This document shows, piece after piece, positions 43,550 to 51,049 of a stretch of DNA of 64,000 nucleotides. The translations under genes were made by a program, and so were the position numbers. Numbering within the stretch: position 1 is the first letter of the stretch; each line of letters opens with the position of its first letter. The notes beneath the pieces are model-generated. The model saw only the letters and a list, made by a program, of their open reading frames with translations, had not been told where the DNA came from and did not search any database. Origin of the DNA: Frondihabitans sp. PhB188 (lineage in GTDB: Bacteria > Actinomycetota > Actinomycetes > Actinomycetales > Microbacteriaceae); NCBI RefSeq assembly GCF_003752365.1, contig NZ_RJUO01000003.1:496001-560000 (forward strand), read 5' to 3'.

Positions 43550-44056
43550 GTGAAGGGCTTCAAAGAGTTCATCCTGCGCGGCAACGTCATCGACCTGGCC
43601 GTCGCCGTGGTCATCGGCGCTGCGTTCACCGCCATCGTCACCTCGCTCGTGACGAACATCTTCAATCCGCTGATCGGCGCGCTCTTCAATGCGTCGATGC
43701 TCGACGAGGCCCTCAAGGTCGACATCCCCACCGTCGCCGGCGGAAAGCCGGCGACGCTGATGTTCGGCGCGGTCATCGGCTCGGCGATCAACTTCATCAT
43801 CATCGCGGCGGTCGTCTACTTCTGCCTCGTCCTGCCGGTCAACTCGCTTCTGAAGCGGGCCTTCGCGAAGCAGCAGCAGGAGGAGGGCAAGCCTCAGGAC
43901 ACCCCGCCGACCGACGTCGAGATCCTCAGCGAGATCCGCGACCTGCTCCGCGCGCAGAACACGTCGCTCAGCGACACGCACGGCACGCACGCCGCCGAGG
44001 TGACGCCGCCCACGGCGACCGGCACCACCGGAGTCCCCGGGATGCCGTCGGCATAG
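43550..44056 (+). CDS. mscL: Large-conductance mechanosensitive channel
   Basis: 168 residues, GTG start. The N-terminal MKGFKEFILRGNVIDLAVAVVIG amphipathic helix plus TM1 and the FIIIAAVVYFCLVLPVN TM2 are diagnostic of MscL. A periplasmic loop of about 45 residues lies between. The C-terminus extends past the usual helical bundle with a Thr/Pro-rich tail of about 35 residues. It opens under membrane tension to release osmolytes. A strong terminator follows. Confidence 0.95.
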   Translation: MKGFKEFILRGNVIDLAVAVVIGAAFTAIVTSLVTNIFNPLIGALFNASMLDEALKVDIPTVAGGKPATLMFGAVIGSAINFIIIAAVVYFCLVLPVNSLLKRAFAKQQQEEGKPQDTPPTDVEILSEIRDLLRAQNTSLSDTHGTHAAEVTPPTATGTTGVPGMPSA

Positions 44057-44077
44057 CCACGCCCCTTCGCGCCAAAT

Positions 44078-44127
44078 GCCCCGATCGGGGCGTTCTCGAC
44101 CCCGAGAACGCCCCGATCGGGGCTTTT
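44078..44127 (+). terminator. Terminator of mscL made of two tandem palindromes
   Basis: Arms 44078-44098 and 44103-44123 pair perfectly over 21 bases and are followed by TTTT. Each arm also contains the self-complementary GCCCCGATCGGGGC, so the RNA can form either one long hairpin or two short ones. Confidence 0.92.
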
Positions 44128-44145
44128 CGTCGGTGCGGAACGCCT

Positions 44146-44202
44146 CGAGATGGCTCCCGCCGTCGCCTCACTGCCGGCGACGTGACGCGCAGGGCCATCT
44201 CG
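44146..44202. repeat. Intergenic inverted repeat, family 1, copy B
   Basis: CGAGATGGC (44146-44154) and GCCATCTCG (44194-44202), nine perfect pairs, with an interior that shares GCCGTCG near the left arm with the other copies. It lies between the mscL terminator and the small gene at 44291. Confidence 0.75.
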
Positions 44203-44237
44203 CCGCGTCCCCCGTGGGTGCGACCGTCCGCAGGACA

Positions 44238-44286
44238 GATCTCACGAGCGGCAGGCACTGAGGCCGACCCCGCGGCGCCAGCCGCC
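44238..44286. repeat. Dispersed intergenic repeat, family 2, copy 2
   Basis: GATCTCACGAGCGGCAG (44238-44254), GGCCGACCCCGCGGC (44262-44276) and a final AGCCGCC match 35223-35270 in the same order and spacing, apart from a seven-base divergent middle. Confidence 0.8.
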
Positions 44287-44290
44287 AGGA

Positions 44291-44494
44291 CTACCAGTGG
44301 GGAGGCTTGTCCGCCTTCAAGCGCTCGTCGTTGGCCGAGCTGTCGACGCGGCGGTCGGACGGCGCGGGCGTGGGGTCGGTGCCCGGGGCGGGCTGGGTCG
44401 TGACGCGGCGGCCGCGCCGGCGGAGGCCGTGGACGGCGGGGGCGGGGAGTTCCTGCGCCCGATCGCCCTCGGCAGGCCTCTCGTCGGGTGACAC
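44291..44494 (-). CDS. Small protein following the giant helicase-like gene
   Basis: 67 residues, GTG start four bases after the helicase-like gene stop. It is hydrophilic and Pro/Arg-rich, and it ends in NDERLKADKPPHW, which looks like a constrained C-terminal motif after a disordered region. The tight spacing implies an operon. No family name can be given; I have an impression that actinobacterial small proteins with a PPHW ending recur, but this is unverified. Confidence 0.55.
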   Translation of the reverse strand: MSPDERPAEGDRAQELPAPAVHGLRRRGRRVTTQPAPGTDPTPAPSDRRVDSSANDERLKADKPPHW

Positions 44495-44498
44495 GGGC

Positions 44499-47400
44499 TC
44501 AGGCGTGGTTGACGTGCCCGCGAGCCGACACGACGGGGACGGGCTGGGTGTGCGTGGCGCCGATGCCGAGGACGTCCGCGATCCGTGTGGCGACCGCGTC
44601 GGGATCGGTGAACAGCTGGAAGGCGTGCACGCGCACGTAGTGCCAGCCGAGGCGGCGCAGGATCTCGGGTCGCTCGCGCAGCGACTCGCGGAGGCTCGAC
44701 TCGACGAGGGTGGAGTCGGTCTCGATGGTGACGCAGACTCCGTCGTTGGCGCAGACGAGGCCGAGCTTGCCACGGTGCCCGAGGGCGACCGGGATGCCCT
44801 TGGCCTCGAGGCGGCGGGCCAGGTCGACGAGCATCGGGTCGGAGTCGTCGGGCACGTGCTCGGCCGACGTGCGCACCTGGACCTCGGTCAGGATCTCGGC
44901 GAGGGCGACGGTTCCGTGGCCCATGCGCCCGGCGTCGATGTCGCTCGGCTGGAAGCAGGTGACGATGACCATCGACCGGCGGGCCCGCGTCATGGCGACG
45001 GCGAGGAGCCGTTCGCCGCCGGGCTGGCCGAGCGAGCCGAAGTCGCTGAGCACGCGGCCGTGCGGGGTGCGGCCGTAGCCGATCGAGAAGATCACGTGGT
45101 CGCGGCTCTGGGCGACGCTCTGCTCGAGGGTCGCGATCGTGAACGGCTCGCGGCGCTCTCCGATGACGAACTCCGTGAGGTCTTTGTGACCCGAGATCGC
45201 CGACAGCACGGCCTGCTGCACGCGGATGGCGTGCTTGGCGCTGGCGGTGATGACCATGAGCGACTCGGCAGGGCGCGTGCGGGCGTGATCGACGACGAGG
45301 GCGACGACGCGGTCGACCTCGGCTTCGACGCTCTCGACGGCTCCGGACTCGGGGTCGGGCACGGCGGTGCCGCCGCTGACGTAGTCGAGCGAGATGCTGC
45401 CGTGGCCGAGGAAGCTGCCGGCCCAGGGAAGCGACTCGATGCGTCCGCCGTAGAAGCGGCGGTTGACGAGCTCGGCGAGGTCTTCGCCGCCGGCGCGGTA
45501 GCTGCGGGTGAGCGACAGCGTGGGCAGCAGGGTCGAGAGGCGGGCGAGCGCCGATTCTTCGTGGAGGCGCTCGAGTCGCGACTCGGCGGTGGCGACGGCG
45601 TCGAAGTCGTCGGCCGAGTCGGCGGCGTGCGGCTTGCGCGCCACGGGAGCCTCGTCGACGAACGGCGGGATCGCGATCGAGAAGTCGGAGGGCGTCTCGG
45701 TCACCGGGTCGCCGAAGGCCACCGTCTGCCGGCCGCGGCGGATGGCCCCGACGTTCTCGGCCAGGGTCGTGGCTCCGGCGTCGACCAGGATCACCGTGTC
45801 GAACGGGACCGTGTCGGCGATGTGGTGCACCTCGTACGGCGAGGCCAGCCAGACCGGCGCGACCGAGCGCGCGAGGTGCGGCGCGGCGTCCTGCAGCAGG
45901 CGGCTGGTGACGTGGTCGTGTCGCAGGAGCTGCTTGAGCTGGGTGGCCTCCTCGGGCCAGTCGACCAGGCCGAGCTTCCAGTTCTCGGCGAGCTGCCACC
46001 CGAGCTGCTGCGCGCTGCCGGCGGCGTGGGCCTCGTCGACCAGACGGAAGTCGGCCTCGAGGCGGTCGAGCATCGCGGTGTTGGCGCCGAGCAGGGCCCG
46101 GTCGGCCTCGAGCAGCGACTCGAGGGCGGAGCGCCACCAGGCGAGCTCGAGCTCGGCCGCGACCTGCGTCTCGGGCACGTGGCGGTTGGCGAGGTCGGTG
46201 ACGAGCGGCGCGAGCTCCAGGTCGCGGAGCGTCGTCATCAGCTCCGTGCGCTCCTGCAGGTTGTTCAGAACGTCGCTGTCGGCGGCGAGCACCTCGAGCT
46301 TCTGTCGCAGCTCGTCGATGCCGATGGCCTCGAGCAGGTCTTCGCCGGAGAGGCCGAGCGGCTTGTCGAGCTGGGCGAGATCGTCGGCGACGTGCTTGTA
46401 GAGCGCGATGGTGTCGGTGACGCCGGTCGGCACCTCGGGCGGCGTGCCCGCGGCGACGTAGCGCTGCCAGAGGATCCGCTGCTGCTGCACCTTCTGGAGG
46501 GCCTCGTGGAGGTCGGGCACGTGCATTCCCGGGCGGACGTACTCGCGGGCGAGCTTCTTGAGGCGTCGGCGATCGCCGCCCGACATCCGGTCGGACGATG
46601 TGCGGCCGCTGGTCGCCTCGATCAGCTCGGTGACGCTTCGCTCGAAGACCACGGGCAGGAACTTGTCGAGGGTGTCGCGCACGTCGGCCAGCAGTCGCAG
46701 GTAGATTCCGAGCTCGTGGATGCTGACGTAGGGCCGCATCCGCGTCGACCCGACGACCTCGTTGGCGCGCTCGAGCAGGTGCGGCACGTCGCGGTGGTAG
46801 AGGTTCTTGGCGAGCTGGTGCGCCTGCCCGGCCGTGACTCCGCCGGAGCTGCCGTCGTCGAAGCGCGCGCCGTACCAGGGCGAGTCGCCCGGTCCGTACA
46901 GGAACTCGCCGAGGTTCGCCGCACCCACCATGGTCTCGGCGACCCGGCCTCGGCCCTCCACCATCGACTCCACGCTGTGGCGGCTCAGGCGCGCCGTCGT
47001 GGCCGGCGCCGCGGGCAGGAGCGCGAGGCGCGCGAGCTCCGTGAGGCAGTCCAGCACCGAGACGCCGAGCACGGGGTCCTGGCGCGAGAGGGCGCCGCGG
47101 TAGTCGACGAGCACGCGGCGAAGGCGCACGAGGGCGTCGTCGACCTCGGCCATGCCGGCCTGCTTCGCCTTCTCGTTGCGGCCGATGGCGCGGATCACGT
47201 CGCGACGGAGCGTGGCCGGCGACACGGCGACGCCCGGCAGGCCGATCTCGGTGAGGCGCGAGCCGATGCCGCGCAGGGTGGCGCGGCGGGCGCTGACCAC
47301 GAGCACGCGCTTGTTCTGCGCGACGAGCGTGCCGATGGTGTTGACGATGGTCTGGGTGCCGCCGGTGCCGGGCAGCGTCTTCACGACGACGGAGTTGCCG

Positions 47401-48320
47401 GCGGTGATCTGCGCGACCACGCTCTCCTGCTCGGGGTCGGCGTCGAGCAGGAGCGTGTCGGTCTCGGGGCTGCGTTCGTCCTGCGGCGTCGGCGACACGG
47501 GGCGGTACGACGAGCGGATCTGCTGCTGCGCGGTCGGGTTGCCGGCGAGCGCGTCGAGCACGGGGTGGCTGAGCTCGCGGGCGTCCTCGACCATGAGGTC
47601 GGCGACGGCGGCGAACGACGAGACGACCAGGCGGGGCTGCACGGTGAAGTCGTCGATGTGGGCGGTGAGGCCTCGGAGGCGGTCGATGACCGGGTTCGGC
47701 GTGAACGAGCCCTCGCGGTCGGCGAGCGCGACGAACGCTCCGGCGTCGAGCGAGATGCCGAACTGGTCGTGGAGCGCGTCGGCCAGCGCCGGGTTGAGGA
47801 AGGGCGAGCCGAGCAGCTTGACCTCGAAGTCGCGGCCGGATCGGCGGATCGCGAGCGGACGCAGGAGCAGCGGGGCCCGGTACGACTCCCCCGCGAACAC
47901 CCACTGCGCGATGCCGATGGCGAGGTGCACCGAGTCGATGCCGCGGACGGTGGAGAGCTCGAGCCCCTTCGCCGCGATCTCGCCGGCGGCGACGCGGGCG
48001 GAGCGGAGCGCGAGGTCGTCGCGGATCAGGCTCGACAGGAAGGTCTTCTTGCCGGTGATGAACTGGGCGAGGCCGCCGGGGTGCGTCGTGCTCAGCTCGA
48101 TGCGGGTGCGCGGGGCGTCGCGGAAGTGGAGGAGCGTGGACTCGCCGCCGACGTCGGCGAGGCGCGACCGCCAGGAGTCCCACGTGGGCTGGGCGACGTT
48201 GCCGACCGACAGCGTCGGGTCGCCGAGGCTCAGGGTGTGGGGCATCGTGGCAGGACCAGCGGACGGCGCACCGGACTCTTCTCCGTCGCCGCCATCCTGC
48301 TCACTGTCAGCACGCCACAC
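44499..48320 (-). CDS. Giant DNA2/NAM7-like helicase with degenerate catalytic motifs
   Basis: 1273 residues, GTG start with AAGG upstream. The outline is that of superfamily 1 helicases with a C-terminal endonuclease-like domain. The P-loop reads LPGTGGTQT (316-324), with glycine where lysine is needed. The expected DEAS box reads VDAGATT (about 842-848). Motifs V/VI are well kept: GYGRTPHGRVLSDFG and AMTRARRS. The last 90 residues resemble the nuclease domain of such proteins (IETD, then ILRRLGWHYVRVHAFQLF), but the first catalytic Asp is not seen. It is a full-length frame, so it is probably a retained non-catalytic protein rather than a pseudogene. Confidence 0.8.
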   Translation of the reverse strand: MWRADSEQDGGDGEESGAPSAGPATMPHTLSLGDPTLSVGNVAQPTWDSWRSRLADVGGESTLLHFRDAPRTRIELSTTHPGGLAQFITGKKTFLSSLIRDDLALRSARVAAGEIAAKGLELSTVRGIDSVHLAIGIAQWVFAGESYRAPLLLRPLAIRRSGRDFEVKLLGSPFLNPALADALHDQFGISLDAGAFVALADREGSFTPNPVIDRLRGLTAHIDDFTVQPRLVVSSFAAVADLMVEDARELSHPVLDALAGNPTAQQQIRSSYRPVSPTPQDERSPETDTLLLDADPEQESVVAQITAGNSVVVKTLPGTGGTQTIVNTIGTLVAQNKRVLVVSARRATLRGIGSRLTEIGLPGVAVSPATLRRDVIRAIGRNEKAKQAGMAEVDDALVRLRRVLVDYRGALSRQDPVLGVSVLDCLTELARLALLPAAPATTARLSRHSVESMVEGRGRVAETMVGAANLGEFLYGPGDSPWYGARFDDGSSGGVTAGQAHQLAKNLYHRDVPHLLERANEVVGSTRMRPYVSIHELGIYLRLLADVRDTLDKFLPVVFERSVTELIEATSGRTSSDRMSGGDRRRLKKLAREYVRPGMHVPDLHEALQKVQQQRILWQRYVAAGTPPEVPTGVTDTIALYKHVADDLAQLDKPLGLSGEDLLEAIGIDELRQKLEVLAADSDVLNNLQERTELMTTLRDLELAPLVTDLANRHVPETQVAAELELAWWRSALESLLEADRALLGANTAMLDRLEADFRLVDEAHAAGSAQQLGWQLAENWKLGLVDWPEEATQLKQLLRHDHVTSRLLQDAAPHLARSVAPVWLASPYEVHHIADTVPFDTVILVDAGATTLAENVGAIRRGRQTVAFGDPVTETPSDFSIAIPPFVDEAPVARKPHAADSADDFDAVATAESRLERLHEESALARLSTLLPTLSLTRSYRAGGEDLAELVNRRFYGGRIESLPWAGSFLGHGSISLDYVSGGTAVPDPESGAVESVEAEVDRVVALVVDHARTRPAESLMVITASAKHAIRVQQAVLSAISGHKDLTEFVIGERREPFTIATLEQSVAQSRDHVIFSIGYGRTPHGRVLSDFGSLGQPGGERLLAVAMTRARRSMVIVTCFQPSDIDAGRMGHGTVALAEILTEVQVRTSAEHVPDDSDPMLVDLARRLEAKGIPVALGHRGKLGLVCANDGVCVTIETDSTLVESSLRESLRERPEILRRLGWHYVRVHAFQLFTDPDAVATRIADVLGIGATHTQPVPVVSARGHVNHA

Positions 48321-48433
48321 ACCTCGACCTTAAGGCGTCGCGCTGGGGAATGCCGGGAGGACGGGCGGGTTTCTGCCAGGCCGAGCCCGACGAGCACACG
48401 ACGGTGATCGTTTACATATCGATTCGTAGGCTA

Positions 48434-48445
48434 ATATGCGCATAT
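48434..48445. promoter_or_regulatory. Palindrome upstream of the OrfA-like gene
   Basis: ATATGCGCATAT is a perfect 12-bp palindrome in an AT-rich patch, 43 bases before the OrfA-like start and about 115 bases before the divergent giant gene. It may be an autoregulatory site or the remains of a transposon end. Confidence 0.35.
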
Positions 48446-48487
48446 AAACCCGACTTCGCCCCGTACATGTAGATGACTTGGAGTCCC

Positions 48488-48877
48488 ATGCCGTTCGAAC
48501 AGAAGTACACGCCGGAGACGCGCGAGGCTTCGCTGGCCCGCGTCCTCGAGCGCCGCGAGGCCGAGCCGGGCAACCGCGCGATCATCCGCGAGACCGCCGA
48601 GGAGTTCGAGGTCGGCGAGCAGTCGCTCCGCGGCTGGATCCGGGTCCACGAGAAGTTGACGACGCCGGAGCCCGAGGCTGCTCCGGAGGCGGCCGCCGCT
48701 GCCGACGAGCCTGCTCCCGAAGCTGTCGCCGCGCCCGAGGCGCCCGTGCGCCGCGGCCGTCCGCCGGCCAGCGCGGCTGCCGACTCCCGGGTGGCCGAGC
48801 TCGAGGCCGAGGTCGCCAAGCTCCGCCGCGATCGCGAGACTCTCAAGAGCGCTCTGGCCGTCCTGCTCTCGGAGTAG
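48488..48877 (+). CDS. Orphan IS3-OrfA-like HTH protein
   Basis: 129 residues; ATG at 48488 with GGAG. Residues 4-55 (FEQKYTPETREASLARVL ... TAEEFEVGEQSLRGWI) match the helix-turn-helix of IS3-type OrfA transposase subunits. The C-terminal 30 residues form the usual leucine-rich coiled coil (VAELEAEVAKLRRDRETLK). Between them is an Ala/Pro/Glu linker of about 35 residues with an AT-hook-like RRGRPP. No OrfB, frameshift window or inverted ends are present, so this appears to be a domesticated DNA-binding protein. Confidence 0.75.
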   Translation: MPFEQKYTPETREASLARVLERREAEPGNRAIIRETAEEFEVGEQSLRGWIRVHEKLTTPEPEAAPEAAAAADEPAPEAVAAPEAPVRRGRPPASAAADSRVAELEAEVAKLRRDRETLKSALAVLLSE

Positions 48878-48963
48878 TTCTGCTCCTTCCGATGCACCCC
48901 CGCCGGCCCTAGGCTGAGGCCAGCCGGCCACGGCGGTCGGTGAGATCGTCCGAGAGGTGCGCC

Positions 48964-49152
48964 ATGGCCAGCAAGTTCGTCCTCACCAGATCCGACTCCG
49001 GCGCGTTCCACTTCACCCTCGTGGCCTCCAACGGCGAGGTCATCGCGTCGTCAGAGATGTACTCGACGAAGGGCGGCGCTCAGAACGGCATCGACTCGGT
49101 ACGCCGGGCGGCCGCCGACGCCATCGTCGATGACCAGACCGGGTCGAACTGA
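48964..49152 (+). CDS. YegP-family (DUF1508) protein
   Basis: 62 residues. A single DUF1508 unit: KFVLTRSDSGAFHFTLVASNGEVIASSEMYSTKGGAQNGIDSV is laid out as strand-strand-helix with the NGEVI.SSE motif. Function is unknown; the family is widespread. The ATG at 48964 has GAGAGG upstream, and eight extra upstream codons in frame lack a site. Confidence 0.9.
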   Translation: MASKFVLTRSDSGAFHFTLVASNGEVIASSEMYSTKGGAQNGIDSVRRAAADAIVDDQTGSN

Positions 49153-49228
49153 GCGGCTTCTGACCGCTGACTCTCGACGCCGAAGGACGCCTGCGCCACT
49201 CGAGCTCCCGCAGCGCTACCGTCGGGGC

Positions 49229-49849
49229 ATGGCGTCGCCCTACGAGATGGTCCTGGGAGCCGAGCTCGGTGCGCTGCACCCGCGGCTTCGGGCGTACTTC
49301 GGCGCGATCCCGGACGGGTCCGTCGGGCGCGGCCACGGGGTGTTCGACGCCGTCGGGACGCCGCGGCGGTGGCTGTGGCCCGTGCTGGCGCTGCTCGGCC
49401 TCGAGGGCGTCGCCTTCCCGGTCTGGGCGACGGACGTCCCGTTCGATGTCGAGAACCGGCCGATCCGGCTGGCCGACGGCACGATCGGGGTGGCTGCCGT
49501 GCGGACGTTCCACCTGCCCGGCCGCACGCGGCGCATGGTCGACGCGATCACGGCCGAGGCGCGTGGGCTCGTCGACCACCTCGGCCCGCACGGCCTGGTG
49601 AGTGCCGACCTGGAGGCCGGCGTGCGGGATGGCGCGCTGACGATGCGCAGCGTCGGCGTGGGGGTCGGAGGGGGACGCGCGCGCCTCGAGTTCCTGCGCC
49701 CTCTTGCACCGACGGTGGTGCTGACCGAGCGCTTCGACGACGACCGCGAGCAGCAGCACGTGTCGATCGTGCTGACGATGCCGATCATCGGAAAGATCTA
49801 CGAGTACAGCGGGTATTTCGAGTACGCCGTGGTACCGGAAACGTCATAG
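49229..49849 (+). CDS. DUF4166-domain protein
   Basis: 206 residues. The N-terminus PYEMVLGAELGALHPRLRAYF and the segment GVFDAVGTPRRWLWPVL are typical of DUF4166 proteins, often encoded beside or fused to SDR epimerases of the TIGR01777 type, as here. Central strands suggest a lipocalin-like or saccharopine-dehydrogenase-associated fold. TACCGT is exactly six bases before the ATG (leaderless). Function unknown. Confidence 0.85.
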   Translation: MASPYEMVLGAELGALHPRLRAYFGAIPDGSVGRGHGVFDAVGTPRRWLWPVLALLGLEGVAFPVWATDVPFDVENRPIRLADGTIGVAAVRTFHLPGRTRRMVDAITAEARGLVDHLGPHGLVSADLEAGVRDGALTMRSVGVGVGGGRARLEFLRPLAPTVVLTERFDDDREQQHVSIVLTMPIIGKIYEYSGYFEYAVVPETS

Positions 49850-49868
49850 CAACGGGGGATCTATTTAC

Positions 49869-50846
49869 ATGAGCACATATCGAGAACGTATCGTCATCGC
49901 GGGCGCGTCGGGCTTCATCGGGCGGCACCTCGCCGAGGTGTACCGCAGCCGCGGCGCCGACGTGAAGCTGATCGGCCGATCCGGTCCGGATGCGCGCTGG
50001 GGCGACACGGCGGCCATCACGCGGCTCGTCGACGGTGCCGACCTCGTCGTCAACATGGCCGGCAAGAGCGTCAACTGCCGGTACGACGAGGAGAACCGGA
50101 GCGAGATCCTGCAGTCGCGAATCGACACCACCCTCGAGCTCGCTGAGGCGATCCGCGCCGCCGCCACGCCTCCGCCCCTCTGGCTGAACTCGTCGACCGC
50201 CACGATCTACCGCCATGCCGAAGACCGCCCGATGACCGAGGCGACCGGAGACATCGGATCAGGCTTCTCGGTGTCGATCGCCACGACCTGGGAGTCCGCG
50301 TTCTTCTCGGGTGACCTGCCGGGCACCAGACGCGTCGCCCTGCGCATGGCCATCGTGCTCGGCGACGGCAGCGCGCTCGTGCCCCTGATCAACCTCGCCC
50401 GGTTCGGCCTCGGCGGCCCGCAGATCGACGGCCGCTGGCCCGCGTCGGCGGCGCGGACGAAGGCCGGCACCCACCACGCGTTCGGCGCGAGCCGGGGCCG
50501 CCAGAAGTTCAGCTGGGTGCACATCGACGACGTCGTCGGGAGCATCGACTTCGTTCGCGACCACGCCGACATCGACGGGGTCGTCAACGTGTCGTCGCCG
50601 AACCCCAGCGACAACCGCTCGATGATGCGCGATCTCCGCCACGCGCTGGGCGTGCGCCTCGGCCTGCCGGCGACGCGATGGATGCTGGAACTCGGGTCTG
50701 CCGCGATCCGCACCGAGGTGGAGCTCGTGCTGAAGAGCCGGTGGGTCGTCCCGGAGAGGCTTCAGCAGGCCGGGTACCGGTTCGAGTACCCGTACCTCGA
50801 CGTGGCGCTCAAGGCGATCATCGCGGAGCGGGCGGCGGCTTCGTAG
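49869..50846 (+). CDS. TIGR01777-type epimerase with DUF1731 C-terminus
   Basis: 325 residues. IVIAGASGFIGRHLAE (8-23) is the dinucleotide motif, and VVNMAGKSVNCRYDEENRSEILQSRIDTT is the family signature. WVHIDDVVGSIDF and the C-terminal 45 residues form DUF1731 (LPATRWMLELGSAAIRTEVELVLKSRWV). It follows the DUF4166 gene by 19 bases, with a GGGGGAT site. Substrate unknown; some relatives are called nucleoside-diphosphate-sugar epimerases. Confidence 0.92.
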   Translation: MSTYRERIVIAGASGFIGRHLAEVYRSRGADVKLIGRSGPDARWGDTAAITRLVDGADLVVNMAGKSVNCRYDEENRSEILQSRIDTTLELAEAIRAAATPPPLWLNSSTATIYRHAEDRPMTEATGDIGSGFSVSIATTWESAFFSGDLPGTRRVALRMAIVLGDGSALVPLINLARFGLGGPQIDGRWPASAARTKAGTHHAFGASRGRQKFSWVHIDDVVGSIDFVRDHADIDGVVNVSSPNPSDNRSMMRDLRHALGVRLGLPATRWMLELGSAAIRTEVELVLKSRWVVPERLQQAGYRFEYPYLDVALKAIIAERAAAS

Positions 50847-50877
50847 AGGTCGCGGGTCGCGCGCCTGGCCCCGAGTC

Positions 50878-51030
50878 GCGAGGTGGCCCGCGCCGTCGGG
50901 TCCGAGCCGCCGCCGCGACGCCCCGGGCCATCTCGTGGAGTCGGGGCGGTGCGGGCGCGGGCGGCACCTCTCGCGAGGTGGCCCGCGCCGTCGGGTCCGA
51001 GCCGCCGCCGCGACGCCCTGGGCCATCTCG
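50878..51030. repeat. Intergenic inverted repeats, family 1, tandem copies C and D
   Basis: Two 58-base units, 50878-50935 and 50973-51030, differ at one base. Each is bounded by CGAGGTGGCCC and GGGCCATCTCG, which pair with one G-T, and they share the interior GCGCCGTCGGGTCC. They fill the space between the converging epimerase and SGNH-GAF genes. Confidence 0.88.
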
Positions 51031-51049
51031 CCGCGGGCCCGCCCACGGC

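Noticed and set aside
44307-48407. A 1366-codon open frame on the plus strand opposite the giant helicase-like gene
   Set aside because: It is a mirror of the minus-strand gene in high-GC DNA; its protein is Arg/Gly/Glu-rich with no domain, and the opposite strand encodes recognisable motifs.
48488-48877. A complete insertion sequence around the OrfA-like gene
   Set aside because: There is no OrfB with a DDE domain, no terminal inverted repeats and no target duplication.
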